Both the position numbers and the translations under genes were made by a program. A stretch of 5,968 bases of DNA from Clostridia bacterium (GTDB taxonomy: Bacteria > Bacillota > Clostridia > Oscillospirales > Acutalibacteraceae): assembly GCA_900771185.1 (NCBI GenBank), contig CAAGND010000265.1:1-5968 (forward strand), given 5' to 3'. Below are positions 1-5,626 of this stretch, piece by piece (the stretch's first letter is position 1; every line of letters starts with the position of its first letter). The notes beneath the pieces were generated by a model. It ran no database searches, had not been told where the DNA came from, and worked only from the letters and a program-made list of their open reading frames with translations.

Positions 1-51
1 ATGGTTGTTTTTAGGTCGATTTTTCGGCAGGCGAACGCAGTTCATCCCTAC
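1..51 (+). repeat. Dispersed repeat R1, copy 1 (diverged, left-truncated by window)
   Basis: This stretch aligns with 847-898 and 1040-1090. Shared blocks are GGTTGT, a T-rich run, TTTTTCGG and GCGAACGCAGTT. The copies are in the same orientation and clearly diverged, so they are old. No coding sense was found in any frame. The following bases 52-95 are rich in repeated CGCCT/CTACTGCC-like hexamers, with no gene visible. Confidence 0.6.
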
Positions 52-95
52 CGCCTTACACCTATCGCCTACTGCCTAAATCTGGTGCGCATTTT

Positions 96-108
96 CCGCA
101 ATCTGCGG
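96..108. repeat. Small hairpin just after the YigZ-family stop codon
   Basis: CCGCA-ATC-TGCGG is a perfect 5-base-pair inverted repeat immediately beyond the stop codon (109-111). On the minus strand it is followed by AAAATG rather than a U-tract, so it is not a canonical intrinsic terminator. It could protect the 3' end of the mRNA, or be chance. Confidence 0.3.
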
Positions 109-729
109 CTAATCGATGTCGGCGAAACGTTCACCCACATGCTCACTGTGCATCGTTCCGTTGCTCAGATCCACAAGGCGTGCTTCAAAGAGCGGTTCAA
201 GTTCCGCCCTGATTCGGAAATCCACTGTGACGGCATCCTCAAAAACCGTGTTTTCAATGATGCCGCCCTGCTCCGGAATGAGTGATGTCAGCCTGCCGTA
301 AAAGGTATAATCGCTTTTCACACGCACAACGGAGCACAGCGCGCGGGTGACAATTCCGCCCGCGTCAAGCGCCAGCTTCGCGGAGTGTGAATATGCCCGC
401 ACAAGCCCGCCTCCGCCGAGCAGAATACCGCCGAAATATCGGGTCACCACAACGGCGCAGTCGGTGACGCCCTCCTTTTGAAGAACGCTGAGCACCGGCA
501 TTCCCGCCGTCCCCTGCGGCTCGCCGTCGTCGGAATAGCGGCAGAGATTTCCCTCGCGCAGAATATAAGCTGGGACATTATGCGTGGCGTCCCAGTGCCG
601 TGATTTCACGGAATCGATAAACTCAGCCGCCTGTTCCGGCGTTGTGACAGGCGAGATATAGCCGATAAAGCGTGACCTCTTTTCGACAAATTCCGCGTTC
701 GCCGCGCGGCGTATTGTTTTGTATTCCAT
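109..729 (-). CDS. YigZ/IMPACT (UPF0029) family protein
   Basis: The 206-residue product is a full-length YigZ-type protein of the IMPACT family. Seen: the N-terminal domain carries SRFIGY (residues 19-24), HWDATHNVPAY (45-55), YSDDGEPQGTAG (65-76) and the family signature VVVTRYFGGILLGGGGLVRAY (about 93-113). Roughly residues 130-190 fit the C-terminal DUF1949-like ferredoxin fold. Eukaryotic IMPACT modulates the Gcn2 kinase; the bacterial role is not settled and a nucleic-acid or ribosome-linked function is only suspected. It should be cytoplasmic, as no signal peptide or membrane segment is visible. I chose ATG at 729 because AGGTGA (734-739) sits 4 bases upstream; an in-frame GTG at 747 would add six residues (MRAGDL) and place the AGGTGA inside the gene. 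It appears monocistronic, isolated from rpmE by about 950 bases of repeats. No U-tract terminator follows the stop; only a small hairpin (96-108) is present. Confidence 0.93.
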   Translation of the reverse strand: MEYKTIRRAANAEFVEKRSRFIGYISPVTTPEQAAEFIDSVKSRHWDATHNVPAYILREGNLCRYSDDGEPQGTAGMPVLSVLQKEGVTDCAVVVTRYFGGILLGGGGLVRAYSHSAKLALDAGGIVTRALCSVVRVKSDYTFYGRLTSLIPEQGGIIENTVFEDAVTVDFRIRAELEPLFEARLVDLSNGTMHSEHVGERFADID

Positions 730-733
730 TAAA

Positions 734-739
734 TCACCT
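734..739 (-). promoter_or_regulatory. Ribosome binding site of the YigZ-family gene
   Basis: AGGTGA on the minus strand, 4 bases before the ATG at 729. It decides the start: the alternative GTG at 747 lies upstream of this site and has no comparable purine-rich motif before it. Confidence 0.7.
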
Positions 740-765
740 GCTCTCACTTAAATTAAGGCAACATA

Positions 766-794
766 AAGATTCTTCACTTCGCTCAGAATGGCAG
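766..794. repeat. 29-base dispersed repeat R2, copy 1
   Basis: Identical over 29 bases to 1466-1494, same orientation, 700 bases apart. On the minus strand it contains CATTCTGAGCGAAGTGAAG, a phrase I associate with widespread intergenic repeats of many bacterial genomes. It lies about 40 bases upstream of the YigZ-family start codon, so it may be part of that gene's 5' untranslated region or promoter. Confidence 0.85.
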
Positions 795-815
795 TTTTTA
801 TTGTGCGAATTTGAC

Positions 816-854
816 GGGCGATTCGTGAATCGCCCCTACGGGTTGCACGGTTGT
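816..854. repeat. 39-base exact repeat with 20-base palindrome, copy 1
   Basis: Identical to 1009-1047. It opens with a perfect inverted repeat, GGGCGATTC-GT-GAATCGCCC (816-835), followed by CCTACGGGTTGCACGGTTGT. The similarity continues, weaker, through the R1 element to about 898, and the phrase TAATGTCT recurs downstream of both copies (923-930 and 1102-1109). The palindrome can form a hairpin on either strand, but no U-tract follows on the plus strand. Confidence 0.9.
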
Positions 855-898
855 TTTTTGGCTGGTTTTTTCGGTGGGCGAACGCAGTTTGCCACTAC
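847..898 (+). repeat. Dispersed repeat R1, copy 2
   Basis: Overlaps the end of the 39-base repeat and continues as a T-rich run, then GGGCGAACGCAGTTTGCC. It resembles 1-51 and 1040-1090, in the same orientation. Copies 1 and 2 bracket the YigZ-family gene as imperfect direct repeats. Confidence 0.65.
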
Positions 899-950
899 GA
901 ATTGAATATAAAATTCATCGTCTAATGTCTGACTTCTGATATCTGTTCGA

Positions 951-1003
951 CACCTCATCCGTCACGGCTGCGCCGTGCCACCTTCCCCTCAAGGGGAAGG
1001 CTT
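951..1003. repeat. Double-hairpin repeat module
   Basis: Two adjacent inverted repeats are seen: CACGGC-TGC-GCCGTG (963-977) and CCTTCCCCT-CA-AGGGGAAGG (981-1000). Both are perfect and lie 3 bases apart, directly upstream of the second 39-base repeat. The arrangement matches a type of palindromic intergenic repeat that I recall as common in Clostridia. It is not coding and has no U-tract, so terminator function is unlikely. Confidence 0.75.
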
Positions 1004-1008
1004 AGAGC

Positions 1009-1047
1009 GGGCGATTCGTGAATCGCCCCTACGGGTTGCACGGTTGT
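1009..1047. repeat. 39-base exact repeat with 20-base palindrome, copy 2
   Basis: Exact second copy of 816-854, same orientation, 193 bases downstream. The palindrome occupies 1009-1028. It is joined on the left to the double-hairpin module (951-1003), which copy 1 lacks, so modules are combined differently at the two sites. Confidence 0.9.
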
Positions 1048-1090
1048 CTTTCGGCTGTTTTTTTCGGTGAGAGAACGCGTTTGCTAATAC
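1040..1090 (+). repeat. Dispersed repeat R1, copy 3
   Basis: Follows the palindrome repeat as in copy 2, with a T-rich run, TTTTTTCGG and GAGAACGCGTTTGC. It is more diverged from copy 2 than the exact 39-base part, so conservation is concentrated in the palindrome and the bases just after it. Confidence 0.6.
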
Positions 1091-1119
1091 TTTAAATCAT
1101 TTAATGTCTAAAAACAATG

Positions 1120-1345
1120 TGTGTCTGAGCATTTTCTTTTGGTGTGCAAAAGAAAACGCTCGCAAAAGAAAAGCACACGAGCCGTTCCCGCTCGACACCC
1201 GACCGCTTTGCCGCAACACCAACCTTCTGCACCTCAATAAGCTGCTCGGCACATGCGCCCGCAAACTCGCTTTCGCTCAGACAGTGCGGGCTTGTGCGGA
1301 CGGCTTTGCCGCCCGTCCCCTCGCAATGACCGGTTTACACCTTTC
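1120..1345 (-). other. Structured repeat-like block, possibly RNA (minus strand)
   Basis: Two strong inverted repeats anchor this block. The first is TTTTCTTTTG-GTGTG-CAAAAGAAAA (1132-1156), which extends to 14 base pairs if read as minus-strand RNA because the 1131/1157 mismatch becomes a G-U pair. The second joins 1249-1263 to 1285-1297: GCCCGCA pairs with TGCGGGC and, outside a small bulge, GCACA pairs with TGTGC. The minus-strand loop contains GC-GAAA-GC, a possible GNRA tetraloop. The plus-strand frames through it have no ribosome binding site and no recognisable domain. It could be a dispersed repeat with dyad symmetry, a structured RNA, or the remnant of a mobile element; nothing here decides between them. 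Confidence 0.35.
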
Positions 1346-1409
1346 GTTGCGTCAAAGCTTGTGTGAGTTTCTTCCCCGATTTCGGTGTTTCAAGTGTGCG
1401 CAGTCGGAT

Positions 1410-1425
1410 AAAATGAGGTCATTTT
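1410..1425. repeat. Short inverted repeat AAAATGA-GG-TCATTTT
   Basis: Perfect 7-base arms around a GG centre, within the module that leads into R2 copy 2. It resembles the TCATTTTGAGGA phrases common in intergenic repeats and could equally be a short operator-like dyad. No promoter is evident beside it. Confidence 0.35.
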
Positions 1426-1465
1426 GAGGAACAAGCGACAAGAACCTTTGAGGATTTATAGATTT

Positions 1466-1494
1466 AAGATTCTTCACTTCGCTCAGAATGGCAG
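1466..1494. repeat. 29-base dispersed repeat R2, copy 2
   Basis: Exact second copy of 766-794. It is preceded at 1410-1425 by the inverted repeat AAAATGA-GG-TCATTTT and by TTTGAGGA phrases (about 1423-1455), which suggests it belongs to a longer module of which copy 1 keeps only the end. Confidence 0.85.
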
Positions 1495-1559
1495 AAAGTT
1501 TTTCTGCGGAGCATGCATTCTCTGTATTATGTATAACGAGTTTGGGCGCGAAAGGCGGC

Positions 1560-1575
1560 AATGCGCGTGAAATCC
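1560..1575. repeat. 16-base direct repeat, copy 1
   Basis: AATGCGCGTGAAATCC, repeated exactly at 1667-1682. Between the copies lies a GC-rich tract containing the perfect palindrome GCGTATACGC (1636-1645). Confidence 0.75.
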
Positions 1576-1666
1576 TTCCTACAGTTTTGGGGACAGTTTG
1601 CGCGCAGTTGGGGTTTTTGCGGATGCGCCGCGTATGCGTATACGCAAGACATTCGCAAAAAGCTCA

Positions 1667-1682
1667 AATGCGCGTGAAATCC
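1667..1682. repeat. 16-base direct repeat, copy 2
   Basis: Exact copy of 1560-1575, 107 bases away. It lies 3 bases from the distal U-tract of the rpmE terminator, so the repeat unit may have been inserted or duplicated right at the end of that transcription unit. Confidence 0.75.
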
Positions 1683-1685
1683 CCC

Positions 1686-1734
1686 AAAAAAGGAAAAAGC
1701 GGTGCGGATATTTCTAAAAATTATCTGCACCGCT
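1686..1734 (-). terminator. Intrinsic terminator of rpmE
   Basis: On the minus strand, 17 bases after the rpmE stop, AGCGGTGC pairs with GCACCGCT (1727-1734 with 1698-1705). Beyond one A/C mismatch, GATA pairs with TATC, leaving an 11-base A/T-rich loop. The stem is followed at once by TTTTT, CC and TTTTTT. This is a textbook rho-independent terminator in the correct orientation. Confidence 0.92.
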
Positions 1735-1751
1735 CGCTCATTCTAAGCTAA

Positions 1752-1964
1752 TTATTTCTGGTTGTCTGCCATATTGAAACGCTTCTTGAAGCGGTCAACA
1801 CGTCCGCCTGTATCAACAAGCTTCTGCTTGCCTGTGAAGAACGGATGGCACTTTGAGCAAATATCAACTCGGAGATCCTTTTTTGTGGAGGAGGTCTTTA
1901 TAACCTCACCGCATGCGCAGCGTATCTCTGTCTCCTCGTACTTCGGATGAATTCCTTCCTTCAT
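1752..1964 (-). CDS. rpmE: 50S ribosomal protein bL31 (zinc-binding type)
   Basis: The 70-residue product is bL31, a small protein of the large subunit that helps bridge the two ribosomal subunits. The N-terminus MKEGIHPKYEE and the conserved CSKCHPFFTGKQ and GGRVDRFKKRF segments match the family over its full length. Four cysteines, C16, C18, C36 and C39, make this the zinc-binding C+ form rather than the cysteine-free paralogue that replaces it during zinc starvation. I chose ATG at 1964 because AGAGGTGA (1970-1977) lies 5 bases upstream and MKxxIHP is the usual start; the in-frame GTG at 1973 lies inside that ribosome binding site. The gene has its own promoter (2031-2059) and terminator (1686-1734), so it is probably transcribed alone. 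The leader of about 60 bases may be regulatory. Confidence 0.97.
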   Translation of the reverse strand: MKEGIHPKYEETEIRCACGEVIKTSSTKKDLRVDICSKCHPFFTGKQKLVDTGGRVDRFKKRFNMADNQK

Positions 1965-2024
1965 TTCTGTCACCTCTTTCGGTAATCCTTATCTGCATCC
2001 AACTTGATTCCTAAGTTTATAGCA
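1965..2024 (-). promoter_or_regulatory. Candidate structured leader of rpmE mRNA
   Basis: The predicted untranslated leader contains two short helices. AACTT-AGGAATC-AAGTT (2001-2017) is a 5-base-pair stem. UUACC-GAAAGA-GGUGA (1970-1985) is a 5-base-pair stem, with one G-U pair, that covers the ribosome binding site. Ribosomal-protein leaders upstream of rpmE have been described in Firmicutes (the L31-Firmicutes leader), where bL31 is thought to control its own synthesis. Whether this leader belongs to that family cannot be told by eye; the stems are short and could be chance. Confidence 0.35.
1970..1977 (-). promoter_or_regulatory. Ribosome binding site of rpmE
   Basis: AGAGGTGA with 5-base spacing to the ATG at 1964. 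The same bases can pair with TTACC (1981-1985), so the site may be partly sequestered in the mRNA. Confidence 0.85.
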
Positions 2025-2030
2025 AACGAA

Positions 2031-2059
2031 ATTCTATCACACACTTTAAGAAAAAGCAA
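2031..2059 (-). promoter_or_regulatory. SigA-type promoter of rpmE
   Basis: On the minus strand the -35 box is TTGCTT (2054-2059) and the -10 box TAGAAT (2031-2036), exactly 17 bases apart, with an extended -10 TGA just before it. Transcription should start near 2024, giving a leader of about 60 bases before the rpmE ATG. It lies in the 100-base gap after the addA stop codon. Confidence 0.82.
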
Positions 2060-2080
2060 GTGTTTTTTCACATTTTTTAT

Positions 2081-5000
2081 CTATTCGCTGACTTCTATCG
2101 TCTTCGAGAGCGAAAACGAATACAAAAGCGTCTGTTTAACTCTCATTTTGAGGCATTCGGACAGCGCTCTGCGGTATATTCCGAGCTGAGCGGAATAACG
2201 CTGCGCCAGTTCCTGCGCCGTGACGTCAGAATCCGTTTTGTAATCGACTATCACCAGTTCGCCGTCCTCGACAAAAGCACAGTCCGCTATGCCCTGAACA
2301 ACTGTTTTCTCATCCGCCAGCTCCTGCGGCAGCTCCGGGAAAAATTCCGACACAGGCACAAAAACTGTAAATTTTTTCTCACGCATCACCGTTTCCGATC
2401 TGAAGATACGCTGTGCCAGCTCGGACGCGAAAAAGCGTTCAACCGCCTTGACATTGACAGCCTCACCCTCAAGCTCGCTCAAAAAGCCCATGCTGACAAG
2501 CCTGTCACGCTCGGTGCGGACGTCCTTACTTGCGGCGGAGTAGTCCGAAAATTGCATAAATTTGTGAGTGGCGGTTCCGCGCTGGGCGGGAGTGAGTCCG
2601 CCGGCGCCCATAAAGGCGGGACGTGCAGAGGCGAAATACTCTCTGTTTATGCCGGACCTTGAGCTGTCCGAAGCGGCTTTTTTCGCCGGCACGGACGCAA
2701 GCGGCGCGCGGCTGTCCTCATAGTCGAGCCGTTCGGCTATCTCCCCGACAAGCTTTTTGTCCGCATTTTTTCCGACGCGTTTTTCCTTCTCCTCGCCGTG
2801 AGGCTCAGGTGGTGCGGAGATAACGGTTTTCAGACGAAAATCATCTTTCTTTGAAAAATATATTCCGGTGCCGACACCCGACGCGTCACGCAGCGTCTGC
2901 GCATCGGGGTGGCACATGAGCGCAGATATAACCCAGTCGGAAAAGCTGTTCATATTAAGCACCGAAAACGGGCTTACCCTCTCCGAAAAACCTGCTCCGG
3001 CCGCAAGCGAGGCCAGCTTTTTTTCGGGATTTTCAAGCGCTGTCAGCATCACAAGATTTTCTTTTGCCCGTGTGAGCGCAACATACAGCACCCGCATCTC
3101 CTCAGACCTGCCCATGCGTTCGGACATCAGCTTCACCGCCTGCCTGCCGGCAGTATCATACAAACTGACTCCGTCCTCCGCCCGGCGTTTTATTCCTATT
3201 CCGACCGACGGGCTGACGATAACCGGGGAGTTATTGTCACGCTCGTTGAACTTGTGCTGCATATCGGCGAGAATACACACGGGAAATTCCAGCCCTTTGC
3301 TCTGATGCACCGTCATTATTCTGACGACGTTCGCGTCCTCGGAAGGTCTTGCCGCAGTGGCGAGATCACCCTGCGTGTGAGCTATTTTATCAATGAATCT
3401 TATAAATCCGCTCAGCCCCATATTGCCCGCCGCCTCATACCTGTTGGCATAGTCGGCAAGCAGGCTGAGGTTCAGTTTTCTGCGCTCCCCGTCGGGCATG
3501 GCTCCGGCTATCGCCATATAGCCCGTCTCATCTATTACGCGGCGGACAAGCTCGCCCGCGCTCAGGGTCAGTGACAGGCGGCGCAGAGAATTGAGACGCT
3601 CTACGAAATCCGCCGCCTTTTTGTCACCCTGAGCGGCAGCGGCGCACACGCTGCGATAAAGCGGCTCGCGCCCGCTCTCTCTCGTCTCCTCCCTGCGTCC
3701 GGCGCGCAGCACCGCCAGCTCATCGGCGGTGAAGCCGAACACGGGTGAGAGCATGACCGCAGCGAGCGGTATATCCTGAACCGGATTGTCCAAAACGCGA
3801 AGCAGTGACAGCGCAAAGCTTATCTCAGCCGCTTCGAAAAAGCCGCCCGTCTCCGGAGAAAACACCGGTATTCCCTCATCTGAGAGCGCCCGGGCGAAAG
3901 CAGACGCCGTGTTTTTGGCGGAGCGCAGAAGAATGCAGAAATCACCGTATCCCACGGGCTTGAGTTCCCCGTCTTTGGTAATTTGCATGCCGCTTTTCAC
4001 AGCGTTTTTGATATACCGAGCGGCATATTCAGCCTGCGCCGTGAGCGCCGTCCCATCGCAGCCGGAAACATCGACTATGTGAAGCTCCGCATCGGGCATA
4101 TCGCGCGACGGATATTTTGCGGCGGCGCACAGCGCCTCGCCGTCGTCATATTCAAGTTCGCCCGCGGACGGACTCATTATTCTTCTGAATATATAATTCA
4201 CGGCGGAGGTCACTCCCCCGCGGCTTCTGAAATTTTTGCTCAGCAGTATACGCGCGGGATATCCGGCTCCGTCATAATCGGTCATTGCCTCCCGCCGACG
4301 CAGGAATATCTCAGGCATCGCCTGTCTGAAACGGTAGATACTCTGCTTGACATCGCCGACCATAAAAAGATTTTTTTCGTCAGCGGAGACCGCACGGAAT
4401 ATCATATCCTGCGCCTCGTTGATATCCTGATATTCATCAACAAGTATCTCGGCATAGCGTGAGGACAGCTCATGCGCCAGCTCTGTTTTTTTAATGACGC
4501 CGTTTTCCCTTTTGACAAGCAGGGAGAGCGCGAGATGAAGGATATCCGAAAAATCGGCGGAGTTGATTTGCCGTTTCATCTGAGAATATTCCTCAGCAAA
4601 TTCCCTGACCAGCCCCGTCAGAACACCGGCCGGCTCACGCAGTGCCCGCATATCCTGCGCATGCTCCGCAGCGGTGACGCACATTATATCAGGCACTTTT
4701 TTGACAAGCCTTTTGAGCCTGTCACGCGTCGCCTGGACGAGTTTTTTTGTCTCGCTGTCATAGCCTCTCGGTACTGAGCCCAATTTCATGAACGCCGCCG
4801 AGCCGAACGCCTCACGCGCCTCGTCCCAGCCGCTGCCGAGCTTTTCTAAAATATCCCTGTACATCACGATATCCGCCGAAATGCCGGGGGCATACGCCTT
4901 TTCAACCTCGGCATCATCGCTCATTCGCTCAAGCAGTTTCTCGCTCTCCGATATGCAGTAGCAAAGCATATCGGAGAGATAAGAGAGAATTGTTTTTCCG

Positions 5001-5626
5001 AACACGCTTTCATTTATGTCGGTAACATCGTACTCGGCAGTCAGACCCGCCAGCCATTCATCCGGGAACGGATATGCGGTTGAGATGTCATAGAGCTTTC
5101 TTATCAGCATACTGAGGCTCTCATCGCTGCTGCCGGAGGATATGAGATCTGAAAGGCCGAGAAAAGCCTCGTCTCCGCTGCCGTAAGCGCGTTCGAGCAC
5201 ACGTTCGGCCGCGTCTCGCTTCATAATAAGCACTGTTTCATTGTCAAGCACCGAATAGTCGGGGGCAATACCGAGTGCATGGAAATTCTCACGGACAAGG
5301 TCGTTGCAGAAGCTGTCTATCGTGCATATCTGCGCGAACGGCAGCATCATATACTGGCGGCGCAGATGACTGTCCGATGGATCCTCCGCCAGCTTTTTGA
5401 GTATCGCCGCGCCTATTCTCTCACGCATCTGCGCTGTTGCGGCTTTTGTGAAGGTGACGATGAGCAGATTTTCCGTTGAGCACGGGTGTTCGCTGTCGGT
5501 AAGTCTGCGTATAACGCGCTCAACGAGCACCGCAGTCTTGCCCGAACCCGCCGCCGCGGAGACCAAAACCGTACCCTTTCTTGAATCAATGGCATCGAGC
5601 TGCTCCGGGGTCCATTCAACGCTCAT
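2081..5626 (-). CDS. addA: ATP-dependent helicase/nuclease subunit A (AddA)
   Basis: This 1181-residue protein is the AddA subunit of AddAB, which unwinds and degrades double-strand ends until it meets Chi and leaves a 3' tail for RecA. Superfamily 1A helicase motifs are complete: Q motif TPEQLDAI (Q9), Walker A AAAGSGKT (24-31, K30), Ia TFTKAAT (58-64), DEYQD (397-401), GDVKQSIYRFRQA (424-436), NFRSR (465-469), RIMTVHQSKGLEFP (769-782) and VLYVALTRAKE (846-856). A charged linker (about 930-1000) leads to the RecB-like nuclease: H1021, D1115, D1128 and K1130 in VDYKTD, and QLGIY (Q1147, Y1151). All catalytic residues are present. Length is close to the usual 1200-1250. ATG at 5626 is preferred because AGGCGGTGA (5632-5640) lies 5 bases upstream; ATG at 5632 and GTG at 5635 fall within or beside it. 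It overlaps addB by 11 bases, implying translational coupling. No clear terminator follows. Confidence 0.97.
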   Translation of the reverse strand: MSVEWTPEQLDAIDSRKGTVLVSAAAGSGKTAVLVERVIRRLTDSEHPCSTENLLIVTFTKAATAQMRERIGAAILKKLAEDPSDSHLRRQYMMLPFAQICTIDSFCNDLVRENFHALGIAPDYSVLDNETVLIMKRDAAERVLERAYGSGDEAFLGLSDLISSGSSDESLSMLIRKLYDISTAYPFPDEWLAGLTAEYDVTDINESVFGKTILSYLSDMLCYCISESEKLLERMSDDAEVEKAYAPGISADIVMYRDILEKLGSGWDEAREAFGSAAFMKLGSVPRGYDSETKKLVQATRDRLKRLVKKVPDIMCVTAAEHAQDMRALREPAGVLTGLVREFAEEYSQMKRQINSADFSDILHLALSLLVKRENGVIKKTELAHELSSRYAEILVDEYQDINEAQDMIFRAVSADEKNLFMVGDVKQSIYRFRQAMPEIFLRRREAMTDYDGAGYPARILLSKNFRSRGGVTSAVNYIFRRIMSPSAGELEYDDGEALCAAAKYPSRDMPDAELHIVDVSGCDGTALTAQAEYAARYIKNAVKSGMQITKDGELKPVGYGDFCILLRSAKNTASAFARALSDEGIPVFSPETGGFFEAAEISFALSLLRVLDNPVQDIPLAAVMLSPVFGFTADELAVLRAGRREETRESGREPLYRSVCAAAAQGDKKAADFVERLNSLRRLSLTLSAGELVRRVIDETGYMAIAGAMPDGERRKLNLSLLADYANRYEAAGNMGLSGFIRFIDKIAHTQGDLATAARPSEDANVVRIMTVHQSKGLEFPVCILADMQHKFNERDNNSPVIVSPSVGIGIKRRAEDGVSLYDTAGRQAVKLMSERMGRSEEMRVLYVALTRAKENLVMLTALENPEKKLASLAAGAGFSERVSPFSVLNMNSFSDWVISALMCHPDAQTLRDASGVGTGIYFSKKDDFRLKTVISAPPEPHGEEKEKRVGKNADKKLVGEIAERLDYEDSRAPLASVPAKKAASDSSRSGINREYFASARPAFMGAGGLTPAQRGTATHKFMQFSDYSAASKDVRTERDRLVSMGFLSELEGEAVNVKAVERFFASELAQRIFRSETVMREKKFTVFVPVSEFFPELPQELADEKTVVQGIADCAFVEDGELVIVDYKTDSDVTAQELAQRYSAQLGIYRRALSECLKMRVKQTLLYSFSLSKTIEVSE

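Larger units (their letters stand above)
730..1685. other. Gene-free repeat mosaic between the YigZ-family gene and rpmE
   Basis: About 950 bases hold no convincing gene on either strand. Open frames here are short, have no good ribosome binding site, and coincide with repeat modules. In order the stretch contains: a 29-base repeat copy (766-794), a palindrome-headed repeat (816-898), a double-hairpin module (951-1003), a second palindrome-headed copy (1009-1090), a structured block rich in inverted repeats (about 1120-1345), a further module with AAAATGA-GG-TCATTTT (1410-1425), the second 29-base copy (1466-1494), and a GC-rich tract with a 16-base direct repeat (1560-1682). The promoter for the YigZ-family gene should lie at its left end, but I could not identify one confidently. 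I see no transposase remnant, tRNA or rRNA. Confidence 0.8.

Noticed and set aside
1104..1427. 107-residue plus-strand frame, and a 61-residue frame inside it
   Set aside because: They run through the inverted-repeat block, lack a ribosome binding site and show no domain.
766..1494. Possible CRISPR array from several repeats in one region
   Set aside because: Repeats are few, of different types and irregularly spaced, and there are no uniform spacers or cas genes.
1352..1561. 69-residue minus-strand frame containing the phrase LSEVKNL
   Set aside because: It is a translation of the R2 repeat module and its flank. It has no ribosome binding site, and such phrases arise wherever this type of repeat is translated.
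1488..1751. 87-residue plus-strand and 67-residue minus-strand frames next to rpmE
   Set aside because: They overlap the direct repeats and the rpmE terminator, and the composition is not protein-like.
2041..2066. Plus-strand hairpin ACACTT/AAGTGT followed by T5, resembling a terminator
   Set aside because: It has only six A/T-rich pairs, no plus-strand gene leads into it, and it overlaps the -35 region of the rpmE promoter; probably incidental.
2060..2662. 200-residue plus-strand frame opposite the 3' end of addA
   Set aside because: Antisense shadow of the conserved nuclease domain; no family resemblance and no ribosome binding site.
2909..3574. 221-residue plus-strand frame opposite addA
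   Set aside because: Antisense shadow of the helicase region; addA has all its motifs on the other strand here.
3983..4462. 159-residue plus-strand frame opposite addA
   Set aside because: Covers the DEYQD-to-NFRSR region of addA in antisense; no independent coding evidence.
5616..5626. Possible frameshift or fusion at the addB-addA junction
   Set aside because: The 11-base overlap has a proper stop for addB and a well-placed ribosome binding site and ATG for addA; this is normal operon coupling.
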